Assembly: GCF_900143185.1 (NCBI RefSeq)
Contig: NZ_FSRQ01000002.1
Location: 930,001 to 994,000 of the forward strand
Length of the DNA stretch: 64,000 nt
Direction: 5' to 3'
Source of the DNA: Chryseobacterium scophthalmum
GTDB taxonomy: Bacteria > Bacteroidota > Bacteroidia > Flavobacteriales > Weeksellaceae
Part shown: positions 8,752-17,328 of the stretch, in pieces
How the letters are laid out: the number at the start of each line of letters is the position of its first letter
How positions within the stretch are numbered: position 1 is the stretch's first letter
Program-made: the position numbers and the translations under genes
Notes under the pieces: generated by a model
Told to the model about the DNA's origin: nothing
Databases searched by the model: none
Seen by the model: only the letters and a program-made list of their open reading frames with translations

Positions 8752-8870
8752 TGGAGCTGTTTCTCGCTTTCCGCACTCGCTATTTTCCTACTTTGGCTCA
8801 GCAGCGGCGAAGCCGCCGCTGAGCCAAAGTAGGAAAATGAGCTCAAACAAATGCTACAATCGAGGCTAAG
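8752..8870. repeat. Dispersed hairpin repeat, family B, copy 2, with long near-perfect stem
   Basis: The core is a stem of about 25 base pairs: 8782-8798 pairs with 8822-8838, a 3-base bulge CAG follows, and CAGCGGCG pairs with CGCCGCTG around an AAG/AAGC tip. The flanks carry GGAGCT with a C/T-rich arm (TTTCCGCACTCGC) on the left and GAGCTC with an ATCGAGGCTAAG tail on the right. The order matches 423-503. With the terminator, it accounts for most of the gap 8685-9007. Confidence 0.65.
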
Positions 8871-9007
8871 ATTGTTTTTAATATTTGTAAGAAATCTTTG
8901 AAATATTTTACGCTAAAAACAAAAACAATTATTTGAAGCATTATTTATACATCTATTTTAGAGGATTGCGTTTTAATATTTATTATTTTTAAGAAAAAAT
9001 AAAACGT

Positions 9008-9889
9008 ATGAATCTTTATACACAACCGATGTTGCGTGAAGACGCTCTAAAAGATAAAGTTGCTATTGTTACGGGAGGCGGAAGCGGTCTTGGAAAAGCA
9101 ATGACCAAATATTTCCTGCAATTAGGCGCACAAGTGGTGATCACTTCCAGAAATTTGGAAAAGCTTCAGGTTACTGCAAAAGAACTGGAAGATGAAACGG
9201 GAGGAAAAGTACTTTGTGTAGCTTGTGACGTAAGAAATTGGGATGAGGTTGAAGCGATGAAAGAAGCCACTTTAAAAGAATTCGGAAAAATTGATATTCT
9301 ATTAAATAATGCAGCCGGAAATTTTATTTCGCCTACAGAAAGATTAACGCATTCTGCTTTCGATTCTATTTTAGATATTGTTTTAAAAGGAACAAAAAAC
9401 TGTACACTTTCTATCGGAAAACATTGGATTGATTCAAAAACTCCGGGAACAGTTTTAAATATTGTGACAACTTATGCGTGGACAGGTTCTGCATACGTTG
9501 TTCCATCAGCTTGTGCAAAAGCAGGCGTTTTAGCGATGACGAGAAGTTTAGCCGTTGAGTGGGCAAAATATGGAATTCGTTTTAATGCGATTGCTCCTGG
9601 ACCGTTTCCTACAAAAGGAGCTTGGGACAGATTGCTTCCGGGAGATCTGCAGGAAAAATTTGATATGAGAAAAAAAGTTCCGTTGAGAAGAGTAGGAGAA
9701 CATCAGGAATTGGCAAACCTTGCTGCGTATCTGGTTTCAGATTATTCAGCTTATATGAATGGAGAAGTCGTTACAATCGATGGTGGAGAATGGCTTCAGG
9801 GTGCAGGCGAATTTAATATGCTTGAAGATATTCCGCAGGAAATGTGGGATGCTTTGGAAGCAATGATTAAAGCAAAAAAATCCAATTAG
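9008..9889 (+). CDS. SDR family oxidoreductase, 2,4-dienoyl-CoA reductase-like
   Basis: This 293-residue short-chain dehydrogenase has the NADPH-binding glycine motif TGGGSGLGKA near residues 23-32, NNAAG at about residue 101, and a catalytic region reading TYAWTGSAYVVPSACAKAG. That last phrase closely resembles mitochondrial and peroxisomal-type 2,4-dienoyl-CoA reductases, which remove double bonds during beta-oxidation of unsaturated fatty acids. The C terminus IDGGEWLQGAGEFN also fits that subgroup. It is a single-gene unit. A general SDR with another acyl-CoA-like substrate cannot be excluded. Confidence 0.88.
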   Translation: MNLYTQPMLREDALKDKVAIVTGGGSGLGKAMTKYFLQLGAQVVITSRNLEKLQVTAKELEDETGGKVLCVACDVRNWDEVEAMKEATLKEFGKIDILLNNAAGNFISPTERLTHSAFDSILDIVLKGTKNCTLSIGKHWIDSKTPGTVLNIVTTYAWTGSAYVVPSACAKAGVLAMTRSLAVEWAKYGIRFNAIAPGPFPTKGAWDRLLPGDLQEKFDMRKKVPLRRVGEHQELANLAAYLVSDYSAYMNGEVVTIDGGEWLQGAGEFNMLEDIPQEMWDALEAMIKAKKSN

Positions 9890-9996
9890 TTATAAATTAT
9901 TAGTTATGAATGATGAGTTTTTAATTTCTGGTGATTTAATTATTGCTAATAACTAAAAAACATTACGAATAAAGCTTCTCTATGAAACATAAGTTT

Positions 9997-10004
9997 TATT
10001 TTTG
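9997..10004 (+). promoter_or_regulatory. TAnnTTTG -7 element of the EEP hydrolase gene
   Basis: TATTTTTG lies 25 bases before the ATG at 10030 and matches the Bacteroidota -7 consensus. Confidence 0.5.
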
Positions 10005-10029
10005 TTCTTTAATTTAAATTAGAACCCTA

Positions 10030-10857
10030 ATGAATTTCAGATTTTCAACTTTATTACTATTTGTTTTTGCATGGAGCTTTTCTCAGAATTTAAAAGTAAT
10101 GTCTTTCAACATCAGACTCAATGTAGAATCTGATAAAGAAAACTCATGGACAAACAGGAAACAGGATGCGGTAGATTTATTGAGCTATTACCATCCGGAT
10201 TATTTCGGCGTTCAGGAAGCACTTCCGGAGCAGATGAAAGATATTAAAAATGGTTTAAAGAACTACGATTATGTAGGTGTAGGTAGAGACGATGGTAAAG
10301 AAAAAGGCGAATTTTCGGCTATATTTTATGATACCGAAAAATTACAGGTGGTAAAATCGGGAACGTTCTGGCTTTCAGAAACTCCGGAAAAACCGTCGAA
10401 AGGTTGGGATGCTGCTTACAACAGAGTTTGTACGTATGCTGTTTTTAAAGATAAAAAATCGAAGAAAGAATTTTTGGCAATGAATCTTCATTTCGATCAT
10501 GTAGGAAATGTGGCAAGAGTAAAATCTGCAGATTTGATTTTAAAGAAAATTAAAGAGATCAATCCTAAAAATTTACCTTTAACATTAAGCGGTGATTTTA
10601 ATTTGACAGACGATACAGAGCCGATAAAAATAATTTCTCAAAACCTGAAAGATACTTTCTACAACTCAGAAACAAAACCTTACGGACCGAAAGGAACATT
10701 TACAGCATTCAACGTAACCGAAGTTCCGCAGGAAAGAATTGATTATATTTTTGTAAAAGGTTTTAAGATAAAATCTCACAGACATATTAACGACAGAAGA
10801 GAAAATCTGCTGTATCCGTCGGATCATTTCCCGGTTTTGACAGAGCTGCAGTTTTAA
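10030..10857 (+). CDS. Secreted endonuclease/exonuclease/phosphatase family protein
   Basis: This 275-residue protein has a signal peptide (about 1-18, ending FSQN) and the metal-dependent EEP fold. Signature segments are MSFNIRLN near the start, FGVQEA (catalytic Glu), the central MNLHFDHVG, SGDFNLTDD and the C-terminal YPSDHFPVLTEL (Asp-His pair). Family members cleave phosphodiesters of nucleic acids, lipids or inositol phosphates; the substrate here is unknown. It converges on the system 2 regulator with only 4 bases between the stop codons. Confidence 0.92.
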   Translation: MNFRFSTLLLFVFAWSFSQNLKVMSFNIRLNVESDKENSWTNRKQDAVDLLSYYHPDYFGVQEALPEQMKDIKNGLKNYDYVGVGRDDGKEKGEFSAIFYDTEKLQVVKSGTFWLSETPEKPSKGWDAAYNRVCTYAVFKDKKSKKEFLAMNLHFDHVGNVARVKSADLILKKIKEINPKNLPLTLSGDFNLTDDTEPIKIISQNLKDTFYNSETKPYGPKGTFTAFNVTEVPQERIDYIFVKGFKIKSHRHINDRRENLLYPSDHFPVLTELQF

Positions 10858-10861
10858 AATA

Positions 10862-11548
10862 TTAATTCTCAGGAAAATCAATCTCAAATCCAATTCCTCG
10901 CAGGGATTGGATTTTTATTTTGTCGTCATGCTGAAAATATTTTCGCAGTCGGCTGATAAAAACATCAAGACTTCTTCCGGTAAAATAATCATTGGTTTCC
11001 CACAAATTATCGAGAATATCGTCTCGTTTGATTGTTTTATGATTGAATTTCAAAAGATAAAGCAAAAGATCTTTTTCACGAATGGTGAGTCTTATTTTTT
11101 CATTAGGATGAGAAAGCAAAAGTTTTTCTGTATCTAAAATATAGCTTCCGATGCTGTATTGAGTAACTGTTTCCGAAACTAATGTTCTTTTTAGAATATT
11201 TTTAATTCTTAAAATTAATTCTTCCGGATCGCAAGGTTTTGAGATGTAATCATCTGCTCCGATTTTCAGTCCTGTCAGGCGATCTATTTTCTGATTTTTT
11301 GCTGTTAAAAATAAAAGCGGGAAATCGGGTTTGGTTTTTAAGATTATTTTTGCCAAAGAAAACCCATCGAGATTGGGCATCATAATATCTAAAATCCCAA
11401 TATGAAAAGGGAAATCTGACTGTAAAATGGGTAAAATATCTTCAGGATTCTGAAACCATGAAACTTCAAAATCTTCAAGCTCGAGATATTGTTTCAGAAT
11501 CATTCCAAAATCTGAATCGTCTTCTGCCAATAAAATCTTAATCTTCAT
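10862..11548 (-). CDS. OmpR-family response regulator (system 2)
   Basis: This 228-residue regulator has a receiver with acidic residues AEDD at 8-11, phospho-acceptor Asp54 (GILDIMMP), Thr and Lys in FLTAK and ISKPCD, and a winged-helix domain with DYFTGRSLDVFISRLRK and RGIGFEI. It is a paralogue of the regulator at 6164-6844, and the DNA-recognition segment is nearly unchanged. Its start overlaps the kinase 3' end by 11 bases, showing translational coupling. Since the kinase is frameshifted, the regulator may now be driven by another kinase such as that of system 1. Confidence 0.95.
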   Translation of the reverse strand: MKIKILLAEDDSDFGMILKQYLELEDFEVSWFQNPEDILPILQSDFPFHIGILDIMMPNLDGFSLAKIILKTKPDFPLLFLTAKNQKIDRLTGLKIGADDYISKPCDPEELILRIKNILKRTLVSETVTQYSIGSYILDTEKLLLSHPNEKIRLTIREKDLLLYLLKFNHKTIKRDDILDNLWETNDYFTGRSLDVFISRLRKYFQHDDKIKIQSLRGIGFEIDFPEN

Positions 11549-12858
11549 AAGGAAGTGAAATTTTAAAAGTTGTTCCTACATTTACTTCACTCGTAATCTC
11601 AGTTTTTCCGCTATATTTTTCAACAATTTTTTTCACGAAAAATAAACCCAAACCTAAACCTTTGCTGTTGTGAATGTTGTTGGATTGTATTCTGTAAAAC
11701 TTTTCGAAAATATTTTTCAGTTCGTTCTGTTCCATTCCGTTTCCATTGTCTGCCACAATAATTTCGAGCTTATTTTGAATGGTTTTTATATCGATTTTAA
11801 TTTCGGAAGCCCCATATTTCACACTGTTTTCGCAGAGATTTTTAATCACGGTTTCCATCAGTTTTTTATCAAAAGGGAGCACTTTTGAAACTAAATTATT
11901 AAGTTTAAAATCAATGTTCTCGTAAGTAAAAGCCAGATCGTGAATGAAAAAATCCCAGTTTTCTGGCTGTATGATAGAACTTTTTTCGTTAAAATCTTCG
12001 GGGTGAAGCTGCAACATTAGATCTTCAAGTCTTAGAATTTGTCGGTCAATTAAAGGTAAAATTTCCGGAGTGAATTCTTTCTTTAATGTTTTTGAGGCAA
12101 TCTTCAACGTAGCAATTGGAGTTTTAAATTCGTGTGAAATATTGTCTACAACAGTGTGCAAAACCTCAACTTGCTTTTGCTGTCTGATTAAATTTTTAAC
12201 AGTGAAAATATATAAAATCAATACACTCAGTAAAATAGCAACGCAACATAAGATGAGCAAAGTTAGGTCTTGAAAAACAACAGTGTTGATATTTAAAATT
12301 TCAAAATCTGTCTGGCTTCTTACAAAAAAAGAATCGTCTCTCTCAAGTTGATTGCTTTTATCAGATCTTGAAGTAGAAGAAGTTTCCCATTTTCCGGTAT
12401 TAGAAATTCCGGCTTTTGTGATCTTGTTTCGCGTTTCGTATAAAGTGACTGGTTTATCGATCAGTTTTATATTTTTCGGAACATAAACAATTGATAAAAA
12501 ACTGAGTTCTTACGGCAATTTTGTAGCCTTCCTTCTCAAATTTATGGTCTATATAATCACTTAATTTATCTTGCGTGATTTTTTTGTTTTTTTCGAAATA
12601 GTTTAAAAACTCTTTTTTGCTGATCTTCTTATTGTTGAATTCGGCAAAGATTTTCCTTTGACCTTCATCACCCAAATTACTTGCACCGCCAAGATTTTCC
12701 AGATTATCGATGTAATCATCAATTCTCTTATGAACATCGCTGTAGATTTCCCGCTTTTTTACCTGAGAAGTTTTGTACATAAAATATACCTGAATACCCA
12801 ATAATAGCAGAAATAAAGCTGCAAAAAGAGAGATAAGATATTTGCTTTTAGAAATCAT
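11538..12858 (-). pseudogene. Sensor histidine kinase (system 2), interrupted by a one-base frameshift
   Basis: The N-terminal half starts with a membrane helix (ATG 12858, MISKSKYL) and runs through an extracytoplasmic region to RTQFF. The C-terminal half resumes one frame over with SIVYVPKNIKLID, then a second helix, H-box DNISHEFKTPIAT, N box LCENSVKYG, DNGNGM and GLGLGLFFVKKI. The break maps to a run of six A on the + strand at 12496-12501. With five A the frame reads RTQFLSIVYVPKN and a 439-residue kinase is restored. The -7 element at 12864-12871 supports the start at 12858 rather than 12876. The cause could be sequencing error, phase variation by slippage, or true decay. Confidence 0.85.
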
Positions 12859-12863
12859 TGAAG

Positions 12864-12871
12864 CAAATATA
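12864..12871 (-). promoter_or_regulatory. TAnnTTTG -7 element of the system 2 kinase
   Basis: The minus strand reads TATATTTG, 5 bases before the ATG at 12858, so the mRNA would be leaderless or nearly so. It overlaps codons following the ATG at 12876, arguing against that earlier start. Confidence 0.5.
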
Positions 12872-12888
12872 TACATTTCGTGAATGCA

Positions 12889-12925
12889 TTTTTACCATTA
12901 ACCTCGCATTAACCTTCCGTTAACC
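12889..12925. promoter_or_regulatory. Predicted response-regulator operator (TTAACC repeats), system 2
   Basis: ATTAACC at 12897-12903, ATTAACC at 12908-12914 and GTTAACC at 12919-12925 form three direct repeats with exact 11-base spacing. The left edge TTTTTACCATTAAC (12889-12902) is identical to 8143-8156 in the system 1 operator and lies in the same orientation relative to the kinase gene. The site is between the divergent kinase and outer-membrane barrel genes and could control both. Confidence 0.65.
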
Positions 12926-13003
12926 GAAATTCTCGGTGGCAATATTCAATTTTGTGACAGTAAAATATCAAACTCATTTGAATTAAAATTAAAACTAACT
13001 GAA

Positions 13004-15376
13004 ATGTATAAATGTCTTCTCTTTCTTATTTTCCCGGTTTTTATGTTTTCGCAGTCGCAGAAAATTTCCGGAACCGTTTTTAATGCTGATAAAGAAAAAC
13101 TCGATTCTGTAAAAGTGGAATTGTATAATCATGAGAACACTTTAATTAAATCTTTTTTTACCGATTCTGAAGGTCGGTTTTCGTTTGATAATCTTTCATC
13201 AAGATCTTTTAAGCTAAAAATTAATAATGAAAAATACCTTTTATTTGAGAAAAATATCGAAGCTAAAAATGAGATTGAAGTTTTAAATGTCATTTTAAAA
13301 AATAATCAGAAAGATATTGAAGCAGTAACGATTACCAAGAAAAAACCATTGGTGAAAAGAAAAGTAGACCGTTTGGAATTTAATGTAGAAAACAGCAATA
13401 TTTCTTCACTCAACGCTTGGGAAATTCTTAAAAAAACACCTCAGGTTACCATTAATAATGATGTTTTGGCAGTGAAAGGCGGAACTTCGGTTTTAATAAC
13501 CATAAATGATAAAAAAGTAATGATGACAGGTGAAGAACTCAAAAATTTTCTTGAAAATACACAAGGCGACGATGTGAAGTCTGTAGAAGTTATTACCAAT
13601 CCGCCTGCAAAATATGAAGCTCAGGGTGGGGCAGTTCTGAATATTGTAATGAAGAAAAATAAAATTGAAGGCTATCGTGGAATTCTTTCTTCAAAATATA
13701 TTCAAACTCAATATGCAAAAGGAGTTGCAGGGCTTTCGCAATATTACAAAAAAGATAAACTTTCGGTAATGGGAAGCTATTTTCGGGGAGGAGGAACATA
13801 TTATCGTGAAGGTACAGATTATGTAAATTATCCTGAAGACGGCACAACCTGGATCAGTACAATGAACCGGAAAGATCAAAATAAAAGCCAGAATACAGTA
13901 AACTTTAATGTAGAATATGAAATCGACAGCCTTACAACGGCGAGTCTTAATTATTCAGGATTTTTTGCCCCCAAATCTTTTGGAACTTATTTCGTCCCAA
14001 CTTTGATTTATAACACACAGAATGTAGCAGAATCTAATTATACAACGATTAACGATCATCATTCCAGAACAATTAATAATTCATTAAGTTTTCAAATTGA
14101 CAGAAAACTGAATAAAAAAAGCAGTATTTCGTGGATCAATTATTTTACAGCAAACAATTCAAGCAAGTATCAGAATGTGTTGACTTATTTAAATTTTATT
14201 AATGAGAATCCAAGGGAAACAAATTTTATGACCAACAATAAAAGCAATGTTCAGCTATATTCTACACAATTTGATTATCAATGGAAAAATGAAAAACTGG
14301 AATTAGAATCTGGTGCGAAATACAGCTTTGTAAAAACGAACAGTTTGCTTGATTTTTCGGATAACGAAAATGGGCAGTTTCAGTACAGGCCGGAAAAAAG
14401 CAGTCTTTTTGATTATAAAGAGCACAACTTTGGAATTTATACATCAATAGCTTATAATCTTGGAAAATGGAATTTCAAAGGCGGACTTCGTGCAGAAATG
14501 ACCGATTTGGAAGGTATTGTTTCTGAACCTTATGAAGTAAATAAAAACAATTACTGGAGTTTGTTTCCAACTTTTTATGCACAATATACCACAGAAAATA
14601 AACATGAGTTTGGTTTTTCTTATGGCAAAAGAATCAGCAGACCGTATTATTCATGGCTGAACCCTGCGAAATCGTATTACAATTTATTCTCATATTATCA
14701 GGGTGATCCCAAGTTGAAAGCAACGATTATTCACAATTTAAATCTTACCTATTCATTCAAAAACTGGAATTTAGATTTTTATTACCGAAAAGAAATTTTC
14801 CCCTCAATGGAAATCTCATATCAACAGCATGAAAACAATAATCTGATTTATTATTTTACCAATATTGAGAAAGAGGAGGCTTTTGGAGTAAGTCTTTACA
14901 AAAGTTTTGAAATTAAACCTTGGTGGAGTTTAATTGTTTCTGAAAATCTGGAGCACAACGAAAATTATTTTAAGGGAATAGACGGAGCTTTAAATAAAAA
15001 CAAAGTCTGGAACTTGGTTTCAAATATCTCAACAAGTTTTACTTTAGACAAAAATTCAGACTGGAAGATGGAATTAGGTCATAAATATTATTCGCCGTCA
15101 ATTCAAGGGACCTTTAAAATTTCCAGTCAATGGTCGGCTTATTTTGTAATGAACAGAAAGTTTTTCAATAAAAAATTAGAAGCTGCATTTATTTTTAATG
15201 ATATTTTCAGATCGACACAGCAAAAAATAAGCACCAAATATGGTAATCAGGATAATTACTTTTTAGATTATCAAGATACCCAAGGTTTTACTTTTTCTCT
15301 AAAATATAATTTTGGAAATCAGTCGGTGAAAAATTCAAAAACAATCAAAAAAGCTGATGAACAGGAAAGATTGTAA
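13004..15376 (+). CDS. Outer membrane beta-barrel family protein with carboxypeptidase-like N-terminal domain
   Basis: This 790-residue protein has a signal peptide (1-16, ending FMFSQ), a CarboxypepD_reg-like Ig domain (about 18-100, ISGTVFNADKEKLDSVKVEL), a plug-like region with TNPPAKYEAQGGAVLNIVMKK, and a long beta-barrel built of alternating aromatic strands. It fits the outer-membrane beta-barrel family related to TonB-dependent receptors. Nothing shows its ligand. There is no SusD-like partner. It is divergent from the system 2 kinase across the TTAACC repeats, so it is the likely regulated output. A bidirectional terminator follows. Confidence 0.9.
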   Translation: MYKCLLFLIFPVFMFSQSQKISGTVFNADKEKLDSVKVELYNHENTLIKSFFTDSEGRFSFDNLSSRSFKLKINNEKYLLFEKNIEAKNEIEVLNVILKNNQKDIEAVTITKKKPLVKRKVDRLEFNVENSNISSLNAWEILKKTPQVTINNDVLAVKGGTSVLITINDKKVMMTGEELKNFLENTQGDDVKSVEVITNPPAKYEAQGGAVLNIVMKKNKIEGYRGILSSKYIQTQYAKGVAGLSQYYKKDKLSVMGSYFRGGGTYYREGTDYVNYPEDGTTWISTMNRKDQNKSQNTVNFNVEYEIDSLTTASLNYSGFFAPKSFGTYFVPTLIYNTQNVAESNYTTINDHHSRTINNSLSFQIDRKLNKKSSISWINYFTANNSSKYQNVLTYLNFINENPRETNFMTNNKSNVQLYSTQFDYQWKNEKLELESGAKYSFVKTNSLLDFSDNENGQFQYRPEKSSLFDYKEHNFGIYTSIAYNLGKWNFKGGLRAEMTDLEGIVSEPYEVNKNNYWSLFPTFYAQYTTENKHEFGFSYGKRISRPYYSWLNPAKSYYNLFSYYQGDPKLKATIIHNLNLTYSFKNWNLDFYYRKEIFPSMEISYQQHENNNLIYYFTNIEKEEAFGVSLYKSFEIKPWWSLIVSENLEHNENYFKGIDGALNKNKVWNLVSNISTSFTLDKNSDWKMELGHKYYSPSIQGTFKISSQWSAYFVMNRKFFNKKLEAAFIFNDIFRSTQQKISTKYGNQDNYFLDYQDTQGFTFSLKYNFGNQSVKNSKTIKKADEQERL

Positions 15377-15409
15377 TGAATTTCTAAAACCAATTGAAGT
15401 GTAAAAATT

Positions 15410-15440
15410 AAAATCCTTTTTCAAAATGAAAAAGGATTTT
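15410..15440. terminator. Bidirectional terminator between convergent genes
   Basis: A perfect 14-bp stem (15410-15423 with 15427-15440) and AAA loop, with A- and T-rich flanks, separates the barrel gene from the M43 protease gene ending at 15458. Confidence 0.8.
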
Positions 15441-15457
15441 AAAATATTATTTATGTA

Positions 15458-16456
15458 CTAATATACTCTTAATCCTGATCTTGATCCTGATGAAGAAACT
15501 ACAGATTGCATTCTTGTTTTTTGTCCGCTAGAGAACATAAACATAGCTGAATCATCCACATAGTCCATATAATTCATAAACATTACAGACCTTGATACTC
15601 CACTACAAGTATTATACAAAGGATACGAAGGTTTTCCTACATTGGCTGTAGTTTGTGTAGGAGTGTCAGTTACATAGTCAGTTCCACAGTTTGCATCTCC
15701 CCAAATATGTCTTAGGTTTAAATAGTGCCCTACTTCATGGGTTGCTGTTCTACCTAAATTAAATGGAGAGGAAGCTCCTGTTTTTCCGAAATAAGGTGCG
15801 GCGATTACTACACCGTCATTCCATAAACCTGCTGATTCCGGAAATGTTGCGTACCCAAGAGTGTCTCCATTGGGACTCGGCATACTGCTTACCACCCAAA
15901 TATTTAAGTAATTAGTAGGGTTTGTTGCATTAATGCCTCCTGTTGACGTTTTTTTCATAGCATCATTGCTGCTCCAGCTTGATTTGGTGGTAGATTTTCT
16001 GACCGTATTTACGAGCTTAAATCTTACTTTTACATCGCCGGCTTTTACAGACTGGAATGCGGAAGGTATTTTGCTAACGTCACTATTGGTGCCGCCAAAA
16101 TCAGCATTTAATACGGCGATCTGTTCTGCTATTCTTGCATCAGAAACATTTTGTGACGTGGTTTTGTATAAAACATTTACAATTACCGGAATTTCAACGG
16201 TGCCATCTGCGAGAACTTTTCCTAATTTAATTTCATTGAGGAATTTTTCAGTATGAGCTTCTAAAGTTTCATACTTCATTTTTAGTTCTGGATTTTTTTG
16301 CAATGCCTCCTTACGGATTTCTTCAGAAGGGCAGCTTCTTTTTGCAGCGGTATTGACTAAGTTTTCTGAATCACTTACTGATTCTTGCGTAATGTTGTCG
16401 TTGTTACAAGCCGACAGAGAACCTAATATAAAGGCTCCAAATAATAGTTTTTTCAT
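15458..16456 (-). CDS. M43 (pappalysin-type) zinc metalloprotease, lipoprotein
   Basis: This 332-residue protein has a lipoprotein signal (lipobox LSAC, Cys17). The metzincin zinc site HEVGHYLNLRH gives His240, Glu241, His244 and His250, and the Met-turn is FMNYMDY. Cysteines around CGTDYVTDTP and YNTCSG probably form disulfides as in ulilysin-like enzymes. It should act as a surface or periplasmic endopeptidase. No T9SS sorting domain is present; the C terminus is SGSRSGLRVY. It is a single-gene unit, convergent with the barrel gene. The GG-leader peptide gene lies upstream on the same strand, 335 bases away and behind a terminator, so a direct link is unlikely. Confidence 0.92.
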   Translation of the reverse strand: MKKLLFGAFILGSLSACNNDNITQESVSDSENLVNTAAKRSCPSEEIRKEALQKNPELKMKYETLEAHTEKFLNEIKLGKVLADGTVEIPVIVNVLYKTTSQNVSDARIAEQIAVLNADFGGTNSDVSKIPSAFQSVKAGDVKVRFKLVNTVRKSTTKSSWSSNDAMKKTSTGGINATNPTNYLNIWVVSSMPSPNGDTLGYATFPESAGLWNDGVVIAAPYFGKTGASSPFNLGRTATHEVGHYLNLRHIWGDANCGTDYVTDTPTQTTANVGKPSYPLYNTCSGVSRSVMFMNYMDYVDDSAMFMFSSGQKTRMQSVVSSSGSRSGLRVY

Positions 16457-16743
16457 AAATTCTGATTTTTTTGGTGATTTTCAGAATGTGAATTTATATT
16501 ATTATATAATGCAATTTGCGAAATGAATGTTAAAATTTGCTAAAATTAACGTTTTTTAATATGCATTGTATAGTATTTTTAATATTATGTTAAGTTTTTT
16601 CTTGAATTATTGATTGGAATTTTATTTTTTTTAATGTATTTCTTTCGAAGATTTGAAAACCAATCTGTTTTTTTTAATATAATTAAAATGAAGAGATATA
16701 AAACAAACAGGTTTGCATCTTTAAATTTTAATAAAAAATAAAA
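16457..16743. other. AT-rich intergenic region
   Basis: This stretch upstream of the M43 protease contains long A/T tracts and no open frame with coding character. I see no TAnnTTTG element or dyad beyond the terminator at its right end. It presumably carries the protease promoter. Confidence 0.4.
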
Positions 16744-16762
16744 GCGGTGAAATATTCACCGC
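16744..16762 (-). terminator. Terminator of the GG-leader peptide gene
   Basis: GCGGTGAA pairs with TTCACCGC around a 3-base loop (8-bp stem). On the minus strand it is followed by a T-rich tract, 30 bases beyond the peptide stop. Confidence 0.75.
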
Positions 16763-16791
16763 TGTAGTTTATTGAATTTTGTTTTTCAAGA

Positions 16792-16974
16792 TTAAATAAT
16801 CTCAAGAGAAGGTCTGCATTCTGGTTGTCCACAGCTAAAACTTATTTCTGAACATTCTGATGTGGCACATGGACCGCCACTTGTAGAACCATCATAATAA
16901 GTAATCATACGACATGAACAATCTAGTTTTCCGCCCATAATCGTTTTTAATGCTTTTCTTTTTAATTTTTTCAT
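16792..16974 (-). CDS. Double-glycine leader peptide, Cys-rich (bacteriocin-like precursor)
   Basis: This 60-residue peptide begins MKKLKRKALKTIMGG, a short basic leader ending in Gly14-Gly15 as in bacteriocin and natural-product precursors processed by C39-type peptidase transporters. The remaining 45 residues hold six cysteines (19, 21, 36, 41, 48, 53) plus Gly and Ser, which suggests disulfides or side-chain modification. It has its own terminator. No transporter, maturase or immunity gene is visible in the window, so export machinery must be elsewhere if it is used. Similar orphan GG peptides are common in Chryseobacterium genomes; their role is unknown. Confidence 0.7.
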   Translation of the reverse strand: MKKLKRKALKTIMGGKLDCSCRMITYYDGSTSGGPCATSECSEISFSCGQPECRPSLEII

Positions 16975-17276
16975 AGTAATTTAGTTTTGTTAGTAAATGT
17001 TTGGTAATCATAAAGATATGAAATATTTTTAAAATTGTTAAATAATATCCAAAAAAAATAAAAATGACTTGATAAAACGACAATTGCTTTCAGAAGGCTT
17101 GAAAAACAACTTGTTTCATCGATATAATCTAAAGTATAATTTAGAAAATCTGTCTTTGAAAAATTTAAAAAGCAGATGAAAAGGAAAGATTGTAGATCTC
17201 TTTGATTAATCTGTTCAACTGAAAATTTTTAACAGAAAAAAGTGCTGTACAGCAGGGAAATTTCTGTAATTAATGA
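16975..17276. other. AT-rich intergenic region
   Basis: No coding frame, tRNA-like fold or repeat family member is evident between the GG-peptide start and the FKBP promoter. Promoters for both divergent genes are expected here, but only the FKBP -7 element is recognisable. Confidence 0.4.
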
Positions 17277-17284
17277 TAGATTTG
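17277..17284 (+). promoter_or_regulatory. TAnnTTTG -7 element of the FKBP lipoprotein gene
   Basis: TAGATTTG matches the -7 consensus, 44 bases upstream of the ATG at 17329. Confidence 0.5.
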
Positions 17285-17328
17285 CAGCGATTATTTAATT
17301 CGTTAATAATAAATAATAAAATTATCAA

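Noticed and set aside
16457..16974. GG-leader peptide and M43 protease as one operon
   Set aside because: A clear terminator (16744-16762) and 335 bases separate them, so they are probably independent.
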